Notes under the pieces: generated by a model
Told to the model about the DNA's origin: nothing
The model's database searches: none
What the model saw: only the letters and a program-made list of their open reading frames with translations
Made by a program: the position numbers and the translations under genes
In this document: piece by piece, positions 29,921-36,786 of the stretch
Layout of the letters: the number at the start of each line of letters is the position of its first letter
Numbering within the stretch: the first letter of the stretch is position 1
IMG/VR virus record: IMGVR_UViG_3300023174_000354
Coordinates: 1 to 37,963 of that record
From: a virus
Strand: one strand, 5' to 3'
DNA: 37,963 nucleotides

Positions 29921-29963
29921 ATCTCGGGGAAAACCGCACCTAAAAAATCTTTTTTAAGACCTC

Positions 29964-29991
29964 TTGCGTAAAGTAACGATAACGATACAAT
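29964..29991 (+). promoter_or_regulatory. Early promoter with dyad operator 1 in the spacer
   Basis: TTGCGT, 16 bases, TACAAT. The spacer and -10 edge contain GTAACGATAACGATAC (29973-29988), a dyad of form GTRACG-N4-CGRYAC. An A6/T6 tract (AAAAAATCTTTTTT) just upstream may act as an UP element or a terminator of the HTH gene. Confidence 0.55.
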
Positions 29992-30042
29992 CAGGCCATG
30001 CGAGCAATTGAGACTCGCATGACACGAACCGGAGACGAAACC

Positions 30043-30267
30043 ATGCACGCCGAACGAATCAACGCCAGCCGCAAGTACGCAGCAGCTCTCCGGGTGGTGA
30101 AGACTGCCGAACTTGGTGTGAGCCTCGCCGCCTGGCAAGCCGCAGATGCCGCCCTTGCGGACGCTCGCACCGCCCTTGTTGCTGCTGAAATCAAGTGGCC
30201 GACGAAGGCTGAAACGAGCCGCGAGCGTCGGGCAATCGAGATGAGCAATCGCGGGCTGCGAAAGTGA
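30043..30267 (+). CDS. Small helical early protein 1
   Basis: 74 residues from ATG 30043 with GGAGA (30032-30036) at 6 bases. All-helical, Ala-rich (KYAAALRVVKTAELGVSLAA; ALADARTALVAAEI), ending in a basic patch (SRERRAIEMSNRGLRK). It follows an operator-bearing promoter and is closed by a perfect 11-bp hairpin, so it is a single-gene early transcript. Likely a small regulator or host-takeover protein. No family recognised. Confidence 0.5.
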   Translation: MHAERINASRKYAAALRVVKTAELGVSLAAWQAADAALADARTALVAAEIKWPTKAETSRERRAIEMSNRGLRK

Positions 30268-30280
30268 GCACGCACACAAC

Positions 30281-30306
30281 CCAGCACGGCAATCTTGCCG
30301 TGCTGG
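30281..30306 (+). terminator. Perfect 11-bp hairpin after early gene 1
   Basis: CCAGCACGGCA (30281-30291), ATCT, TGCCGTGCTGG (30296-30306). No U tract follows, so it may be a partial terminator, an RNA-stability element or a pause site. Confidence 0.65.
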
Positions 30307-30356
30307 CAACCTCAAATTTAATCAAGCGATGCACTACCGCAACTGAAAGGAAAGAC

Positions 30357-30539
30357 ATGGCAAAGACTGCAAAAAAGAGTGTTTTGACTGACGAGGAAAG
30401 AAAAGCGATTTTGGCAGGGGCGCATGCCCTTGAGCAAAAAGCAGACAGCATTTCTCGGATCGGATTTGGCGGCAAAGGCCCAATAATGAACTGCATTTGG
30501 GCAGCCAAAAGATTGCGGTCGCTGGCAAGAAAACTCTGA
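30357..30539 (+). CDS. Small basic early protein 2
   Basis: 60 residues from ATG 30357, with AAAGGAAAG upstream. Basic and helical: LTDEERKAILAGAHALEQKA then KGPIMNCIWAAKRLRSLARK. The frame is open further upstream, but the only good ribosome site is before 30357. Probably a small DNA- or protein-binding early product. No family recognised. Confidence 0.45.
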   Translation: MAKTAKKSVLTDEERKAILAGAHALEQKADSISRIGFGGKGPIMNCIWAAKRLRSLARKL

Positions 30540-30631
30540 TACGTCATCGGAAGACTTTGCTGCATGCGTTGGCTTGAATTGCTTCGCCGACATTCACACA
30601 CAGGATTCTCTCGGCCAAGGAGGGCCACGCG

Positions 30632-30775
30632 ATGAAACGCCGCATCAACACGCTGATCCAGTCGCTTGTGCTGGTCCGCTTCGGCCAGGAGCTCGGCACT
30701 GATTCCGACATTGCTCAAGCGGTAGCCAGCGGGATAGATCTGCTGGTTTCAACGCTCTCGCGTTTTCTTGGTTGA
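30632..30775 (+). CDS. Small early protein 3
   Basis: 47 residues with a perfect AAGGAGG (30618-30624) seven bases before ATG 30632. Sequence KRRINTLIQSLVLVRFGQEL then DIAQAVASGIDLLVSTLSRF is amphipathic and helical. Its stop TGA (30773-30775) lies within the -35 of the next promoter. The strong ribosome site and codon texture make it likely real despite its size. Confidence 0.55.
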   Translation: MKRRINTLIQSLVLVRFGQELGTDSDIAQAVASGIDLLVSTLSRFLG

Positions 30776-30799
30776 CAGAAGTAACGCTATCGGTACGCT
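30772..30799 (+). promoter_or_regulatory. Early promoter with dyad operator 2 in the spacer
   Basis: TTGACA (30772-30777), 16 bases, TACGCT (30794-30799). The spacer holds GTAACGCTATCGGTAC (30781-30796), the same dyad form as site 1. A repressor here would block the -35/-10 region directly. Confidence 0.55.
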
Positions 30800-30810
30800 C
30801 TCACCGCAAA

Positions 30811-30826
30811 GTGACGCTAGCGGCAC
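30811..30826 (+). promoter_or_regulatory. Dyad operator 3
   Basis: GTGACGCTAGCGGCAC, exactly 30 bases (about three helical turns) after operator 2, so one protein could bind both on the same face. It is not within an obvious promoter but lies between the promoters at 30772 and 30861. Confidence 0.5.
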
Positions 30827-30860
30827 CCAAAACATGGAACTAGAAACCCTGTCTAGTAGA

Positions 30861-30888
30861 TTGACTGATATATGAACGGGCGTACACT
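30861..30888 (+). promoter_or_regulatory. Early promoter for the 30917 gene
   Basis: TTGACT (30861-30866), 16 bases, TACACT (30883-30888). It is followed by GAAGGAGA and ATG 30917, giving a short leader. Operator 3 lies about 35 bases upstream. Confidence 0.6.
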
Positions 30889-30916
30889 GCGCCCTACACA
30901 CGAAGGAGAAAACCAC

Positions 30917-31165
30917 ATGGCCCATGAAAACGAATACGCCGGTGCGATCGCTGGCATGGCAGAGACCTACGGCTCACGCCGAGCAGCCGACACGTTCGCC
31001 GTTGGCGACTACGTCAGCTTCCGGCTGAAGGACTGGTCGCCTCGGTCTTACGAGGACGGCCGAGTCACAGACCACCACAACGGCAAGCTGCTGGTGGAGA
31101 CCGCCGGAGACATCGTCGAGGTCGATCCCAGGCCGTGGCCGGTGGGGAATGTCCTGCCTTTTTGA
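30917..31165 (+). CDS. Small early protein with SH3/KOW-like barrel
   Basis: 82 residues from ATG 30917, after AAGGAGA. AADTFAVGDYVSFRLKDWSP then DGRVTDHHNGKLLVETAGDI then VEVDPRPWPVG reads as a small beta barrel of the SH3/KOW kind, which often contacts nucleic acid or ribosomes. It is the first gene of the main rightward early transcript. Function unknown. Confidence 0.5.
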   Translation: MAHENEYAGAIAGMAETYGSRRAADTFAVGDYVSFRLKDWSPRSYEDGRVTDHHNGKLLVETAGDIVEVDPRPWPVGNVLPF

Positions 31166-31457
31166 ACGCCTAGCACGTGCGAAACGCAAAATACCCCTAG
31201 GGGGGGGGGGGGGGGCGTTCTGGCGAGGGGATTGAACGGTAGTGGACAGCTGAATATCAAACTCCCCCAGTCAGTGGTCACTCGCAGTGACTACGTCAGG
31301 GTGAGGGAGTCAATACGCAGAAAGGACCGCAGGCCAGAGGATCTAGCCAGCGGAAGGAGCCGGTGGAACCGGAGCAGCAGGGACGCAGTTGACCACCCGG
31401 TGAGCATGACGCAGAGCCGGGATTTTTACACGGAAGAAACGAAAGGACACGCAGCAA
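31166..31457. other. Gene-poor gap with poly-G tract
   Basis: 292 bases with no convincing gene. A weak frame from TTG 31232 runs into the next gene and has no ribosome site. A 16-base G run is at 31200-31215. Downstream are AGTCAGTGG and CAGTGACT, a partly inverted pair, and GAAAGGACACGCAGCAA, the leader of the next gene. It may hold a promoter or operator, but I find no confident one. Confidence 0.5.
31200..31215 (+). repeat. Poly-G tract of 16 bases after CCCCTA
   Basis: Sixteen consecutive G. Such a tract changes length easily by slippage, and also easily by sequencing error. It lies 34 bases after the stop of the 30917 gene and is not in a coding frame. The preceding CCCC can pair with part of the run. 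Confidence 0.7.
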
Positions 31458-31913
31458 ATGAGCATGGAAGACTTTATCCCGCCGGGGTTCGTGCCACTGG
31501 CGAATTGGGACAGCAGAAATAGACGCCACAACGACGGTCACTCCGTTGCGTGGAAGACGCTGAGTGATGCCGTTAAGAACGCCGAAATCCCAGGGTTCAA
31601 GCTAAGTAACGGCCGGTGGTACGTGCATGAGCAAGTGTCCAACGAGTACCTGGCTAAGTCACTGCCGCAGGCCACGGAGGGAACCGTGACACAAGACGAT
31701 GGCGGAATGCATAAGAGGCACGTTGAGAGCGTGTGCGAATCGCTTGCCGATATCAGCAGCGACTTGGGCAGCACGATTCACAGGATCCTCTTGGTGCTTG
31801 AGCGGCTGACCGCTGCCGTCGAGAGCATTGCCACGCAGCCGAAGCGTGACCCGCTCGAAGAGTTTGCCAAGGACAACGAATTCCACGACACGCTGAGCCG
31901 CCCGGCTCACTAA
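31458..31913 (+). CDS. Early hypothetical protein
   Basis: 151 residues from ATG 31458, after GAAAGGACACGCAGCAA. IPPGFVPLANWDSRNRRHND at the start, then WKTLSDAVKNAEIPGFKLSN and RWYVHEQVSNEYLAKSLPQA resemble a small adaptor or HTH-like fold, followed by a helical second half (SVCESLADISSDLGSTIHRI then LVLERLTAAVESIATQ). It is followed by the RecT-like gene with a nearly identical leader. Possibly an accessory protein for recombination. No family recognised. Confidence 0.5.
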   Translation: MSMEDFIPPGFVPLANWDSRNRRHNDGHSVAWKTLSDAVKNAEIPGFKLSNGRWYVHEQVSNEYLAKSLPQATEGTVTQDDGGMHKRHVESVCESLADISSDLGSTIHRILLVLERLTAAVESIATQPKRDPLEEFAKDNEFHDTLSRPAH

Positions 31914-31939
31914 CAACACCCTCACGAAAGGACGCAGCA

Positions 31940-32764
31940 ATGAGCACGGAAATTAGCACAACACGGGCCAGCACAGGGCTGGCACTTCAATCATTCGACG
32001 ACGCCTTCCGCTTCTCCAAGATGGTGGCTGGCAGTGAGTTCGCCCCGAAGGATTTCAAGGGGAAGCCAGAGTCGTGCATGCTGGCGATCCAGCACGGCAG
32101 CGAAGTCGGGCTCTCGCCGATGCAGAGCCTGCAGAGCATCGCCGTGATCAACGGCAGGCCGACCATCTGGGGAGACGCTGCTCTCGCTCTGGTGCAGTCC
32201 TCGCCTGTCTGCGAGTACGTCAAGGAATACGTCGAGGGCCAGGGCGACAACCTGACCGCCGTCTGCGAGGCAAAGCGGCGAGGCTACCCAGCACCGACCG
32301 TCAGCCGGTTCTCGATGGCCGACGCCAAGCGGGCCGGGCTCGCCGGCAAGGCTGGGCCTTGGTCGCAGTACCCGGAACGCATGCTCGCCCTGCGTGCTCG
32401 AGGCTTTGCCCTGCGTAACGCATTCGCTGACGCTCTGCGGGGCTTGATCACAGCTGAGGAGGCGCAGGACTACCAAGTGAACAGCGTGGCAGAGACGCCA
32501 CGCCAGCCCGTCGAAATCCGGCCCAAGTTTGACGGCGTGATCCCGCTCAAGACTCCCGCGCCAGCGGCTCCAGAGTTCAGCCCGGTTGAAAAGGCCCGGC
32601 TGGCCGTAAGTCGTGCGCAGACGCTTGAGCGTTGCGACGCACTGCGAAAGCAGGTGGCCGAGCGACTCGCAGACGGCACGTTCAGCCAGGCGGAGCACGA
32701 CGAGCTCGTGGGCCTGCTCGTGACGAAGGCGGAAATCCTCATTGGCAGCGAGGTGCCCGCATGA
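31940..32764 (+). CDS. RecT-like single-strand annealing protein
   Basis: 274 residues from ATG 31940 with GAAAGGACGCAGCA upstream. The RecT/Bet-type pattern is visible: FRFSKMVAGSEFAPKDFKGK, then CMLAIQHGSEVGLSPMQSLQ then SIAVINGRPTIWGDAALALV, and PERMLALRARGFALRNAFAD then ALRGLITAEEAQDYQ. Such proteins anneal complementary single strands in phage recombination and replication. The C-terminal 60 residues (FSPVEKARLAVSRAQTLERC) may be a partner tail. No exonuclease of RecE or Exo type is recognised next to it, although nearby nucleases might serve. The superfamily call is by motif only. Confidence 0.65.
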   Translation: MSTEISTTRASTGLALQSFDDAFRFSKMVAGSEFAPKDFKGKPESCMLAIQHGSEVGLSPMQSLQSIAVINGRPTIWGDAALALVQSSPVCEYVKEYVEGQGDNLTAVCEAKRRGYPAPTVSRFSMADAKRAGLAGKAGPWSQYPERMLALRARGFALRNAFADALRGLITAEEAQDYQVNSVAETPRQPVEIRPKFDGVIPLKTPAPAAPEFSPVEKARLAVSRAQTLERCDALRKQVAERLADGTFSQAEHDELVGLLVTKAEILIGSEVPA

Positions 32765-33150
32765 GGCAGCGAATCAACGAGGGCGGGCCGCCGAGCACGT
32801 TTGAGTGGAACCAATGGGAAGCCAAGCAGGAACCGCTGCCAGGCTCGGATCGCCTGCGAATGAAGCTGCCTACCGGCAAGCCAGCACCTATTCCAGAAGC
32901 AACGCCAGAGCAGATCTCTGGCACGGCAACCCGGCTCTACAAGGCTCTGAGGCTCTGCGTTGAGGCACTTGACCGTGAGCCGTGGGACGGACGCTGGGGC
33001 AACAGGCTGATGCAGGCACACACCTACGGACGGCAAACGCTCGAGGACGCAGCGACATTCACACAACCAGAGGAACAGCCAGGCACGCCATTGCCGGAAG
33101 ACGCTGACGGTTCCGGCGTCATTGGTCGCCAAGCAGACGGTGGCGAGTAA
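32761..33150 (+). CDS. Hypothetical protein of the recombination cluster
   Basis: 129 residues from ATG 32761, which overlaps the RecT-like stop as ATGA. GPPSTFEWNQWEAKQEPLPG then DRLRMKLPTGKP look extended, then TATRLYKALRLCVEALDREP then WDGRWGNRLMQAHTYGRQTL is helical and could bind a partner. The tail is acidic. The overlap suggests it works with the annealing protein. No family recognised. Confidence 0.45.
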   Translation: MRQRINEGGPPSTFEWNQWEAKQEPLPGSDRLRMKLPTGKPAPIPEATPEQISGTATRLYKALRLCVEALDREPWDGRWGNRLMQAHTYGRQTLEDAATFTQPEEQPGTPLPEDADGSGVIGRQADGGE

Positions 33151-33235
33151 CTCCCGCAGCTGCGGCTCTTGCCATTCTCCGAGAGTGACGCAGTCGCGCC
33201 CGGCGTAACCGGGCAAACACACGAAAGGATGCGTG

Positions 33236-33694
33236 ATGGGAAGAAGAAGAAAGAACGCACTGCCATCCGTGAGAGTTACAGATCATGGCGGTCGCATGTA
33301 CGCACGAGTGCGTGTTGACGGAACGACTCATCACCTTGGAAGGGTTCACGGTGGGTGCCTTTCTCAAGAGCAAATTGCCGTTGCTGATGCGATCTGCTCT
33401 GGCGGCATCCCGTGGTCCGTCTACGTCATCAGCGATGGGCATGGGAACTTTAAGATTGGCATTGCACAGGATGCCGCACATCGTCTTAGCCAGCTTCAGA
33501 CAGGGAATGCCTCGCTGCTTTCCATTGTCTACATCCGCCTTTTTTCAAGTGAGTCAGCAGCGCGGTCATGCGAATCGCACTGCCACGCATCGTTGCAGTC
33601 GTGCGCTATTCACGGAGAGTGGTTTCGCTGCTCCGAGTGGGCAGCACGAGACGCTGTGACTGGCTTTGCTGTCGAGCAGGAGGCAGTGGCATGA
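33236..33694 (+). CDS. GIY-YIG (MUG113/T5orf172-like) nuclease with arm-like N terminus
   Basis: 152 residues from ATG 33236 with GAAAGGA six bases before. Residues about 60-135 contain YVISDGHGNFKIGIAQDAAH then RLSQLQTGNASLLSIVYIRL and a later CESHCHASLQ and GEWFRC, matching GIY-YIG nucleases of the MUG113/T5orf172 group, which often lack the full catalytic Tyr pair. The N-terminal 50 residues (RRRKNALPSVRVTDHGGRMY then ARVRVDGTTHHLGRVHGG) resemble the arm DNA-binding domain of phage integrases. This pairing of an arm-like domain with GIY-YIG is unusual. It probably cuts DNA at bound sites. Confidence 0.6.
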   Translation: MGRRRKNALPSVRVTDHGGRMYARVRVDGTTHHLGRVHGGCLSQEQIAVADAICSGGIPWSVYVISDGHGNFKIGIAQDAAHRLSQLQTGNASLLSIVYIRLFSSESAARSCESHCHASLQSCAIHGEWFRCSEWAARDAVTGFAVEQEAVA

Positions 33695-34020
33695 ACCGGC
33701 CCCACTACATCACGCCACCAGCCGACGAGGCACTGCCGCTCTTCGCATCCGCGCGGCGCAGCGATCCGGCAACGTCGCACGCTGCGGCGAAGACTGCACC
33801 AGTGGCTGAACACCAGAGGCTCATCCTTGACGCACTTGCCATCGGCCCGGCTGGGGCTAGCGGCATCGCTGCTCGATGCGGACTGCTCGGGCATCAAGTT
33901 AATAAGCGACTCGCGGAGCTTGCACGCACTGGCAGGATTGTTGAGACGGGACGAGTGGTCACAAGTGCGAGCGGACGTGGAGAGAGGGAATGGCAAATCA
34001 ACTCAAGGAGGATCGCATGA
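33691..34020 (+). CDS. Winged-helix DNA-binding protein
   Basis: 109 residues from ATG 33691 (ATGA overlap). PLFASARRSDPATSHAAAKT is a phrase common to phage regulators, followed by a winged helix: LILDALAIGPAGASGIAARC then GLLGHQVNKRLAELARTGRI, and a wing VVTSASGRGEREW. It overlaps the methyltransferase gene start and is probably translated with it. A regulator or recruitment factor is likely. Confidence 0.6.
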   Translation: MNRPHYITPPADEALPLFASARRSDPATSHAAAKTAPVAEHQRLILDALAIGPAGASGIAARCGLLGHQVNKRLAELARTGRIVETGRVVTSASGRGEREWQINSRRIA

Positions 34021-35393
34021 CGCAGGTACGGGATGACATCAAGATTGATTCCGAGTTTGCCGCACTTATTCCACCGCTTTCTGCGGAAGAGCGCAAGCAG
34101 CTCGAAGACAACATTGTTGAACACGGAGGCGCTAGAGATCCGCTTGTTGTTTGGGTTCACGAGACGTGGACGCCGGAAGGCTGTGAGGAGCCTTTGAATT
34201 ACGACGACGGCGAGACGGAACAGCTAGAGGACGGCAGCGGCGGAAGCTACACCGTCTGGGACGGCGACGATGGCGACACATACTTTAAAGAAGATTGGCC
34301 ATGCACGCTGCTCGACGGCCACAACCGCTACGAGATTTGCACGCGTCTAGACCTTCCGTTCGACATTGAAGAAATGCGGTTCAGTGACCGCAGCCACGCC
34401 GAAGAGTGGATTATCCGCAATCAGTTCGGGCGGCGCAACTTGTCGGCGTACGTCAGGACGCAGTTGGCGCTCAGACTTGAGGAAAACATCGCGGCGAGGG
34501 CAAAGGCTAATCAAGTTCGCAAACCAGGCGATTCTGTTTGTCAGATTTCTGACAAACAGAAGATCGACACAAAAAAAGAAGTTGCCAAGGCCGCCAGCGT
34601 GTCGCACGACACCGTTGCGAAGGTCAAAAAAATCGACGCCGCCGAGAAGGCTGGGAAGGTTGACGCTGAGACTGTTGCCAAGCTTCGCACAGGCGAGGTC
34701 TCGATCAATCGCGTGGTGCGTGACCTCAAGGAACAGGAAACGGCAGCCAAGCGCGAGGAACAGAAGGTCGTCGCTATCGCCAAGCGGAAGGACGTTGACG
34801 GCCTTTACCTCGGCGACTTCCGCAAGATCGGCGAAAAGATTCCCGACGCATCGGTTGATCTGATCTTCACTGACCCACCGTACGACCGGAAGGCAATCGA
34901 GTTGTACGACGGCCTTGGCGAATTCGCCGCCAGAGTGCTTCGGCCTGGCGGAAGCCTGATTGCTTACATCGGGCAGATTCAACTTCCTGACGCCGTCGCC
35001 GATCTGTCAAAGCATCTCCGCTACTGGTGGACATGCTCTTGCTACCACAGCGGGCCGTCGCTCCTGAGGATGAACGAGTATGGCATCGTGAACGGCTGGA
35101 AGCCAATGCTGTGGTTTGTGAAGGAGACTCGCGGGGACAAGACGACGTTTATCAATGACGTAGCAACCGGAAGCCGTGAGAAGTCTCACCACGAATGGCA
35201 GCAATCCGAGGCAGAGGCTCGGTACTTCATTGAGTTACTTACCGATCAAGACGGTTTTGTAGTGGACCCGTTTTGCGGAGGTGGCACGACCCCCGTCGCC
35301 TGCGTCAAGGCTGGCCGCAAGTGGGCCGCGTTTGAGGTTGACGAAGCAAACATTTCACGCGCCAGCGAGCGCATCAAGGAAGTGCAGCAATGA
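34017..35393 (+). CDS. ParB-domain / DNA methyltransferase fusion
   Basis: 458 residues from ATG 34017 with AAGGAGG upstream. Residues about 10-160 are a ParB/sulfiredoxin-like domain: EHGGARDPLVVW, CTLLDGHNRYEICTRLDLPF, and EEWIIRNQFGRRNLSAYVRT. Residues 180-240 hold an HTH (TKKEVAKAASVSHDTVAKVK). The methyltransferase part has motif IV DPPY (286-289) before motif I DPFCGGGTT (417-425), the beta-class order of N4/N6 enzymes. Phages use such proteins to methylate their DNA, for host-restriction evasion or control. A 26-base-plus hairpin lies at 34532-34561 in the linker. ATGA links it to the next gene. Confidence 0.8.
   Translation: MTQVRDDIKIDSEFAALIPPLSAEERKQLEDNIVEHGGARDPLVVWVHETWTPEGCEEPLNYDDGETEQLEDGSGGSYTVWDGDDGDTYFKEDWPCTLLDGHNRYEICTRLDLPFDIEEMRFSDRSHAEEWIIRNQFGRRNLSAYVRTQLALRLEENIAARAKANQVRKPGDSVCQISDKQKIDTKKEVAKAASVSHDTVAKVKKIDAAEKAGKVDAETVAKLRTGEVSINRVVRDLKEQETAAKREEQKVVAIAKRKDVDGLYLGDFRKIGEKIPDASVDLIFTDPPYDRKAIELYDGLGEFAARVLRPGGSLIAYIGQIQLPDAVADLSKHLRYWWTCSCYHSGPSLLRMNEYGIVNGWKPMLWFVKETRGDKTTFINDVATGSREKSHHEWQQSEAEARYFIELLTDQDGFVVDPFCGGGTTPVACVKAGRKWAAFEVDEANISRASERIKEVQQ
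34532..34561 (+). repeat. Perfect inverted repeat inside the methyltransferase gene
   Basis: TTCTGTTTGTCAG (34532-34544) and CTGACAAACAGAA (34549-34561) form a 13-bp stem with a four-base ATTT loop. It codes for the linker between the ParB and HTH parts. Its perfect symmetry is not needed for coding. Confidence 0.75.
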
Positions 35394-35965
35394 CAAGAGA
35401 CAGGCTTTTCGGAAGCGACGTGCCCCTTCAGGCTTGGTGCAGAGAAAAGGGAAGAACAGGCGAGCTGCCAGCGTATTCAGAAGAGTGTGGGCTTGTTCAG
35501 ACGGACGTTGATGCCTTCTGGCACAGATACAAGACGTGCGTAGACAGCCTTGGTACACGCGATCTTCAAGTATTCAACGAGATCGAGTGGAAGACTCGCT
35601 GCGGAAATCTAACTGCGAGCCAAGAAGACACGTACAGAAAAAAGCACGCGATGATCATGCCTTTCCTTAAGTGGCACGGTCAGGAATTGGTGAACTTTGG
35701 GGTTACTGTCGTTCGCATCAGCGGCACAACGCCAGATGATTCTGAATGGATCAAGTGGGGTCGCTTTATTCGTGGCAAGCAGACAGGCATGGATTGGAAA
35801 GACATCACTGTTGAGCAGCTTTTGAAGCTCATGCGTTTTGATATGCACCCGGACACATTCAACGAGCGACCTTTTCGGCGACATCACAAAACCAAGAAGT
35901 TCAAACTCGTCGAGAAGTCTCCGCTTGGGTTTGACGTTGAGCGTGAGTTTATTCACAGAAGTTAG
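35390..35965 (+). CDS. Hypothetical protein between methyltransferase and initiator
   Basis: 191 residues from ATG 35390 (ATGA overlap). A mixed alpha/beta protein with many aromatic residues: DVDAFWHRYKTCVDSLGTRD, FNEIEWKTRCGNLTASQEDT, MDWKDITVEQLLKLMRFDM, and a basic end (RRHHKTKKFKLVEK). It looks less GC-rich than neighbours, which could mean later acquisition. Direct coupling to the methyltransferase may mark a partner or target-specificity role. No family recognised. Confidence 0.5.
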   Translation: MTRDRLFGSDVPLQAWCREKGRTGELPAYSEECGLVQTDVDAFWHRYKTCVDSLGTRDLQVFNEIEWKTRCGNLTASQEDTYRKKHAMIMPFLKWHGQELVNFGVTVVRISGTTPDDSEWIKWGRFIRGKQTGMDWKDITVEQLLKLMRFDMHPDTFNERPFRRHHKTKKFKLVEKSPLGFDVEREFIHRS

Positions 35966-35976
35966 GAGTGCCACGG

Positions 35977-36786
35977 ATGGCCGGTGACTGGCTCAAAATG
36001 CGACACGACCTAGCAGACGACCCTGCTGTCATTCGTCTGGCGACTCTGTGCGGGCTGGAGGAGGACGCCGTCATTGGCAAGCTCTTCCGGCTCTGGTCGT
36101 GGGCCGACCGCCACAGCAAAGACGGCCAGGTCGAAGGGGTCGATCTGGCGTGGGTAGATCGTTTGGCTCGGCGTGACGGGTACGGTGCCGCCCTTGTCAG
36201 GGTGGGCTGGCTTGTCGAAACAGGCGAGGGGCTGAGTTTCCCGCGTTTCGACAGGCATTGCAGCGACACCGCAAAGGCCCGTGCGCTCGGGAAAAATAGG
36301 GCTGAAACGTACCGTAACGCTCCGAGCGTTACAGGTTCGGCGCAGCCCGTAACGCTAACACCGTTACCAGAGAAGAGAAGAGAAGAACTTCCTCCTCTAC
36401 CGCGTGAGGGATTCGACAAGACGGCATGGCAGACGCTCCGCAAAGCCTGGAACGCAGGCAAGGGAAAACCGTGGAAACCAGTCAACCCGCATCCGAAGGC
36501 AGTCGAGCGTCTTTCCGAGCCGGGATGGCTGGAGAACGCATTGCAGGCGGTTGAGCGGCTTGGCCGGTGCAAGTTCTTCCGTACCGCCGTGTCGCTTGGG
36601 CAGTTCTGCGGGCCTGAGTTCGTGACGCTGTGCAACGGCGGCGAATACGACGACCGCAACGACGACCGGAAGAGCCGTGACTTCGCCGACGCCGCACCTC
36701 CACCGAAGGAGTGGACCGGAGAAGCAGCCGAGGCGCTTGAACGTACCCGTAGAAAACTAGCAGCCAGCAAGGAGGCACTCGCATGA
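35977..36786 (+). CDS. Replication initiator protein, lambda O-like organisation
   Basis: 269 residues from ATG 35977, with GGAG eight bases before (GTG 35968 in frame is weaker). The N-terminal 105 residues, DWLKMRHDLADDPAVIRLAT, FRLWSWADRHSKDGQVEG and RLARRDGYGAALVRVGWLVE, form the winged helix seen in phage replication initiators. A loose linker (residues 110-140, RNAPSVTGSAQPVTLTPLPE) follows, then a C-terminal helical domain (FDKTAWQTLRKAWNAGKGKP; AVERLGRCKFFRTAVSLGQF) that may load the helicase. The linker-coding DNA holds GTAACG dyads and a purine tract, like the origin in the lambda O gene. It overlaps the LexA-like gene by ATGA. Confidence 0.65.
   Translation: MAGDWLKMRHDLADDPAVIRLATLCGLEEDAVIGKLFRLWSWADRHSKDGQVEGVDLAWVDRLARRDGYGAALVRVGWLVETGEGLSFPRFDRHCSDTAKARALGKNRAETYRNAPSVTGSAQPVTLTPLPEKRREELPPLPREGFDKTAWQTLRKAWNAGKGKPWKPVNPHPKAVERLSEPGWLENALQAVERLGRCKFFRTAVSLGQFCGPEFVTLCNGGEYDDRNDDRKSRDFADAAPPPKEWTGEAAEALERTRRKLAASKEALA
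36314..36387 (+). other. Candidate replication origin inside the initiator gene
   Basis: Two 19-base dyads, GTAACGCTCCGAGCGTTAC (36314-36332, perfect) and GTAACGCTAACACCGTTAC (36349-36367), 35 bases apart, are followed by the purine run AGAGAAGAGAAGAGAAGAA (36369-36387). This is the arrangement of iterons plus an unwinding region. The shared half-site GTAACG also occurs in the early promoter operators. Confidence 0.5.

Noticed and set aside
31232-31522. Rightward frame in the poly-G gap
   Set aside because: It starts with TTG, lacks a ribosome site, has an Arg/Ser-rich product and runs 65 bases into the better-supported 31458 gene.
32470-33222. Minus-strand frame of 250 codons
   Set aside because: It lies opposite the RecT-like gene and its partner, without promoter or ribosome site.
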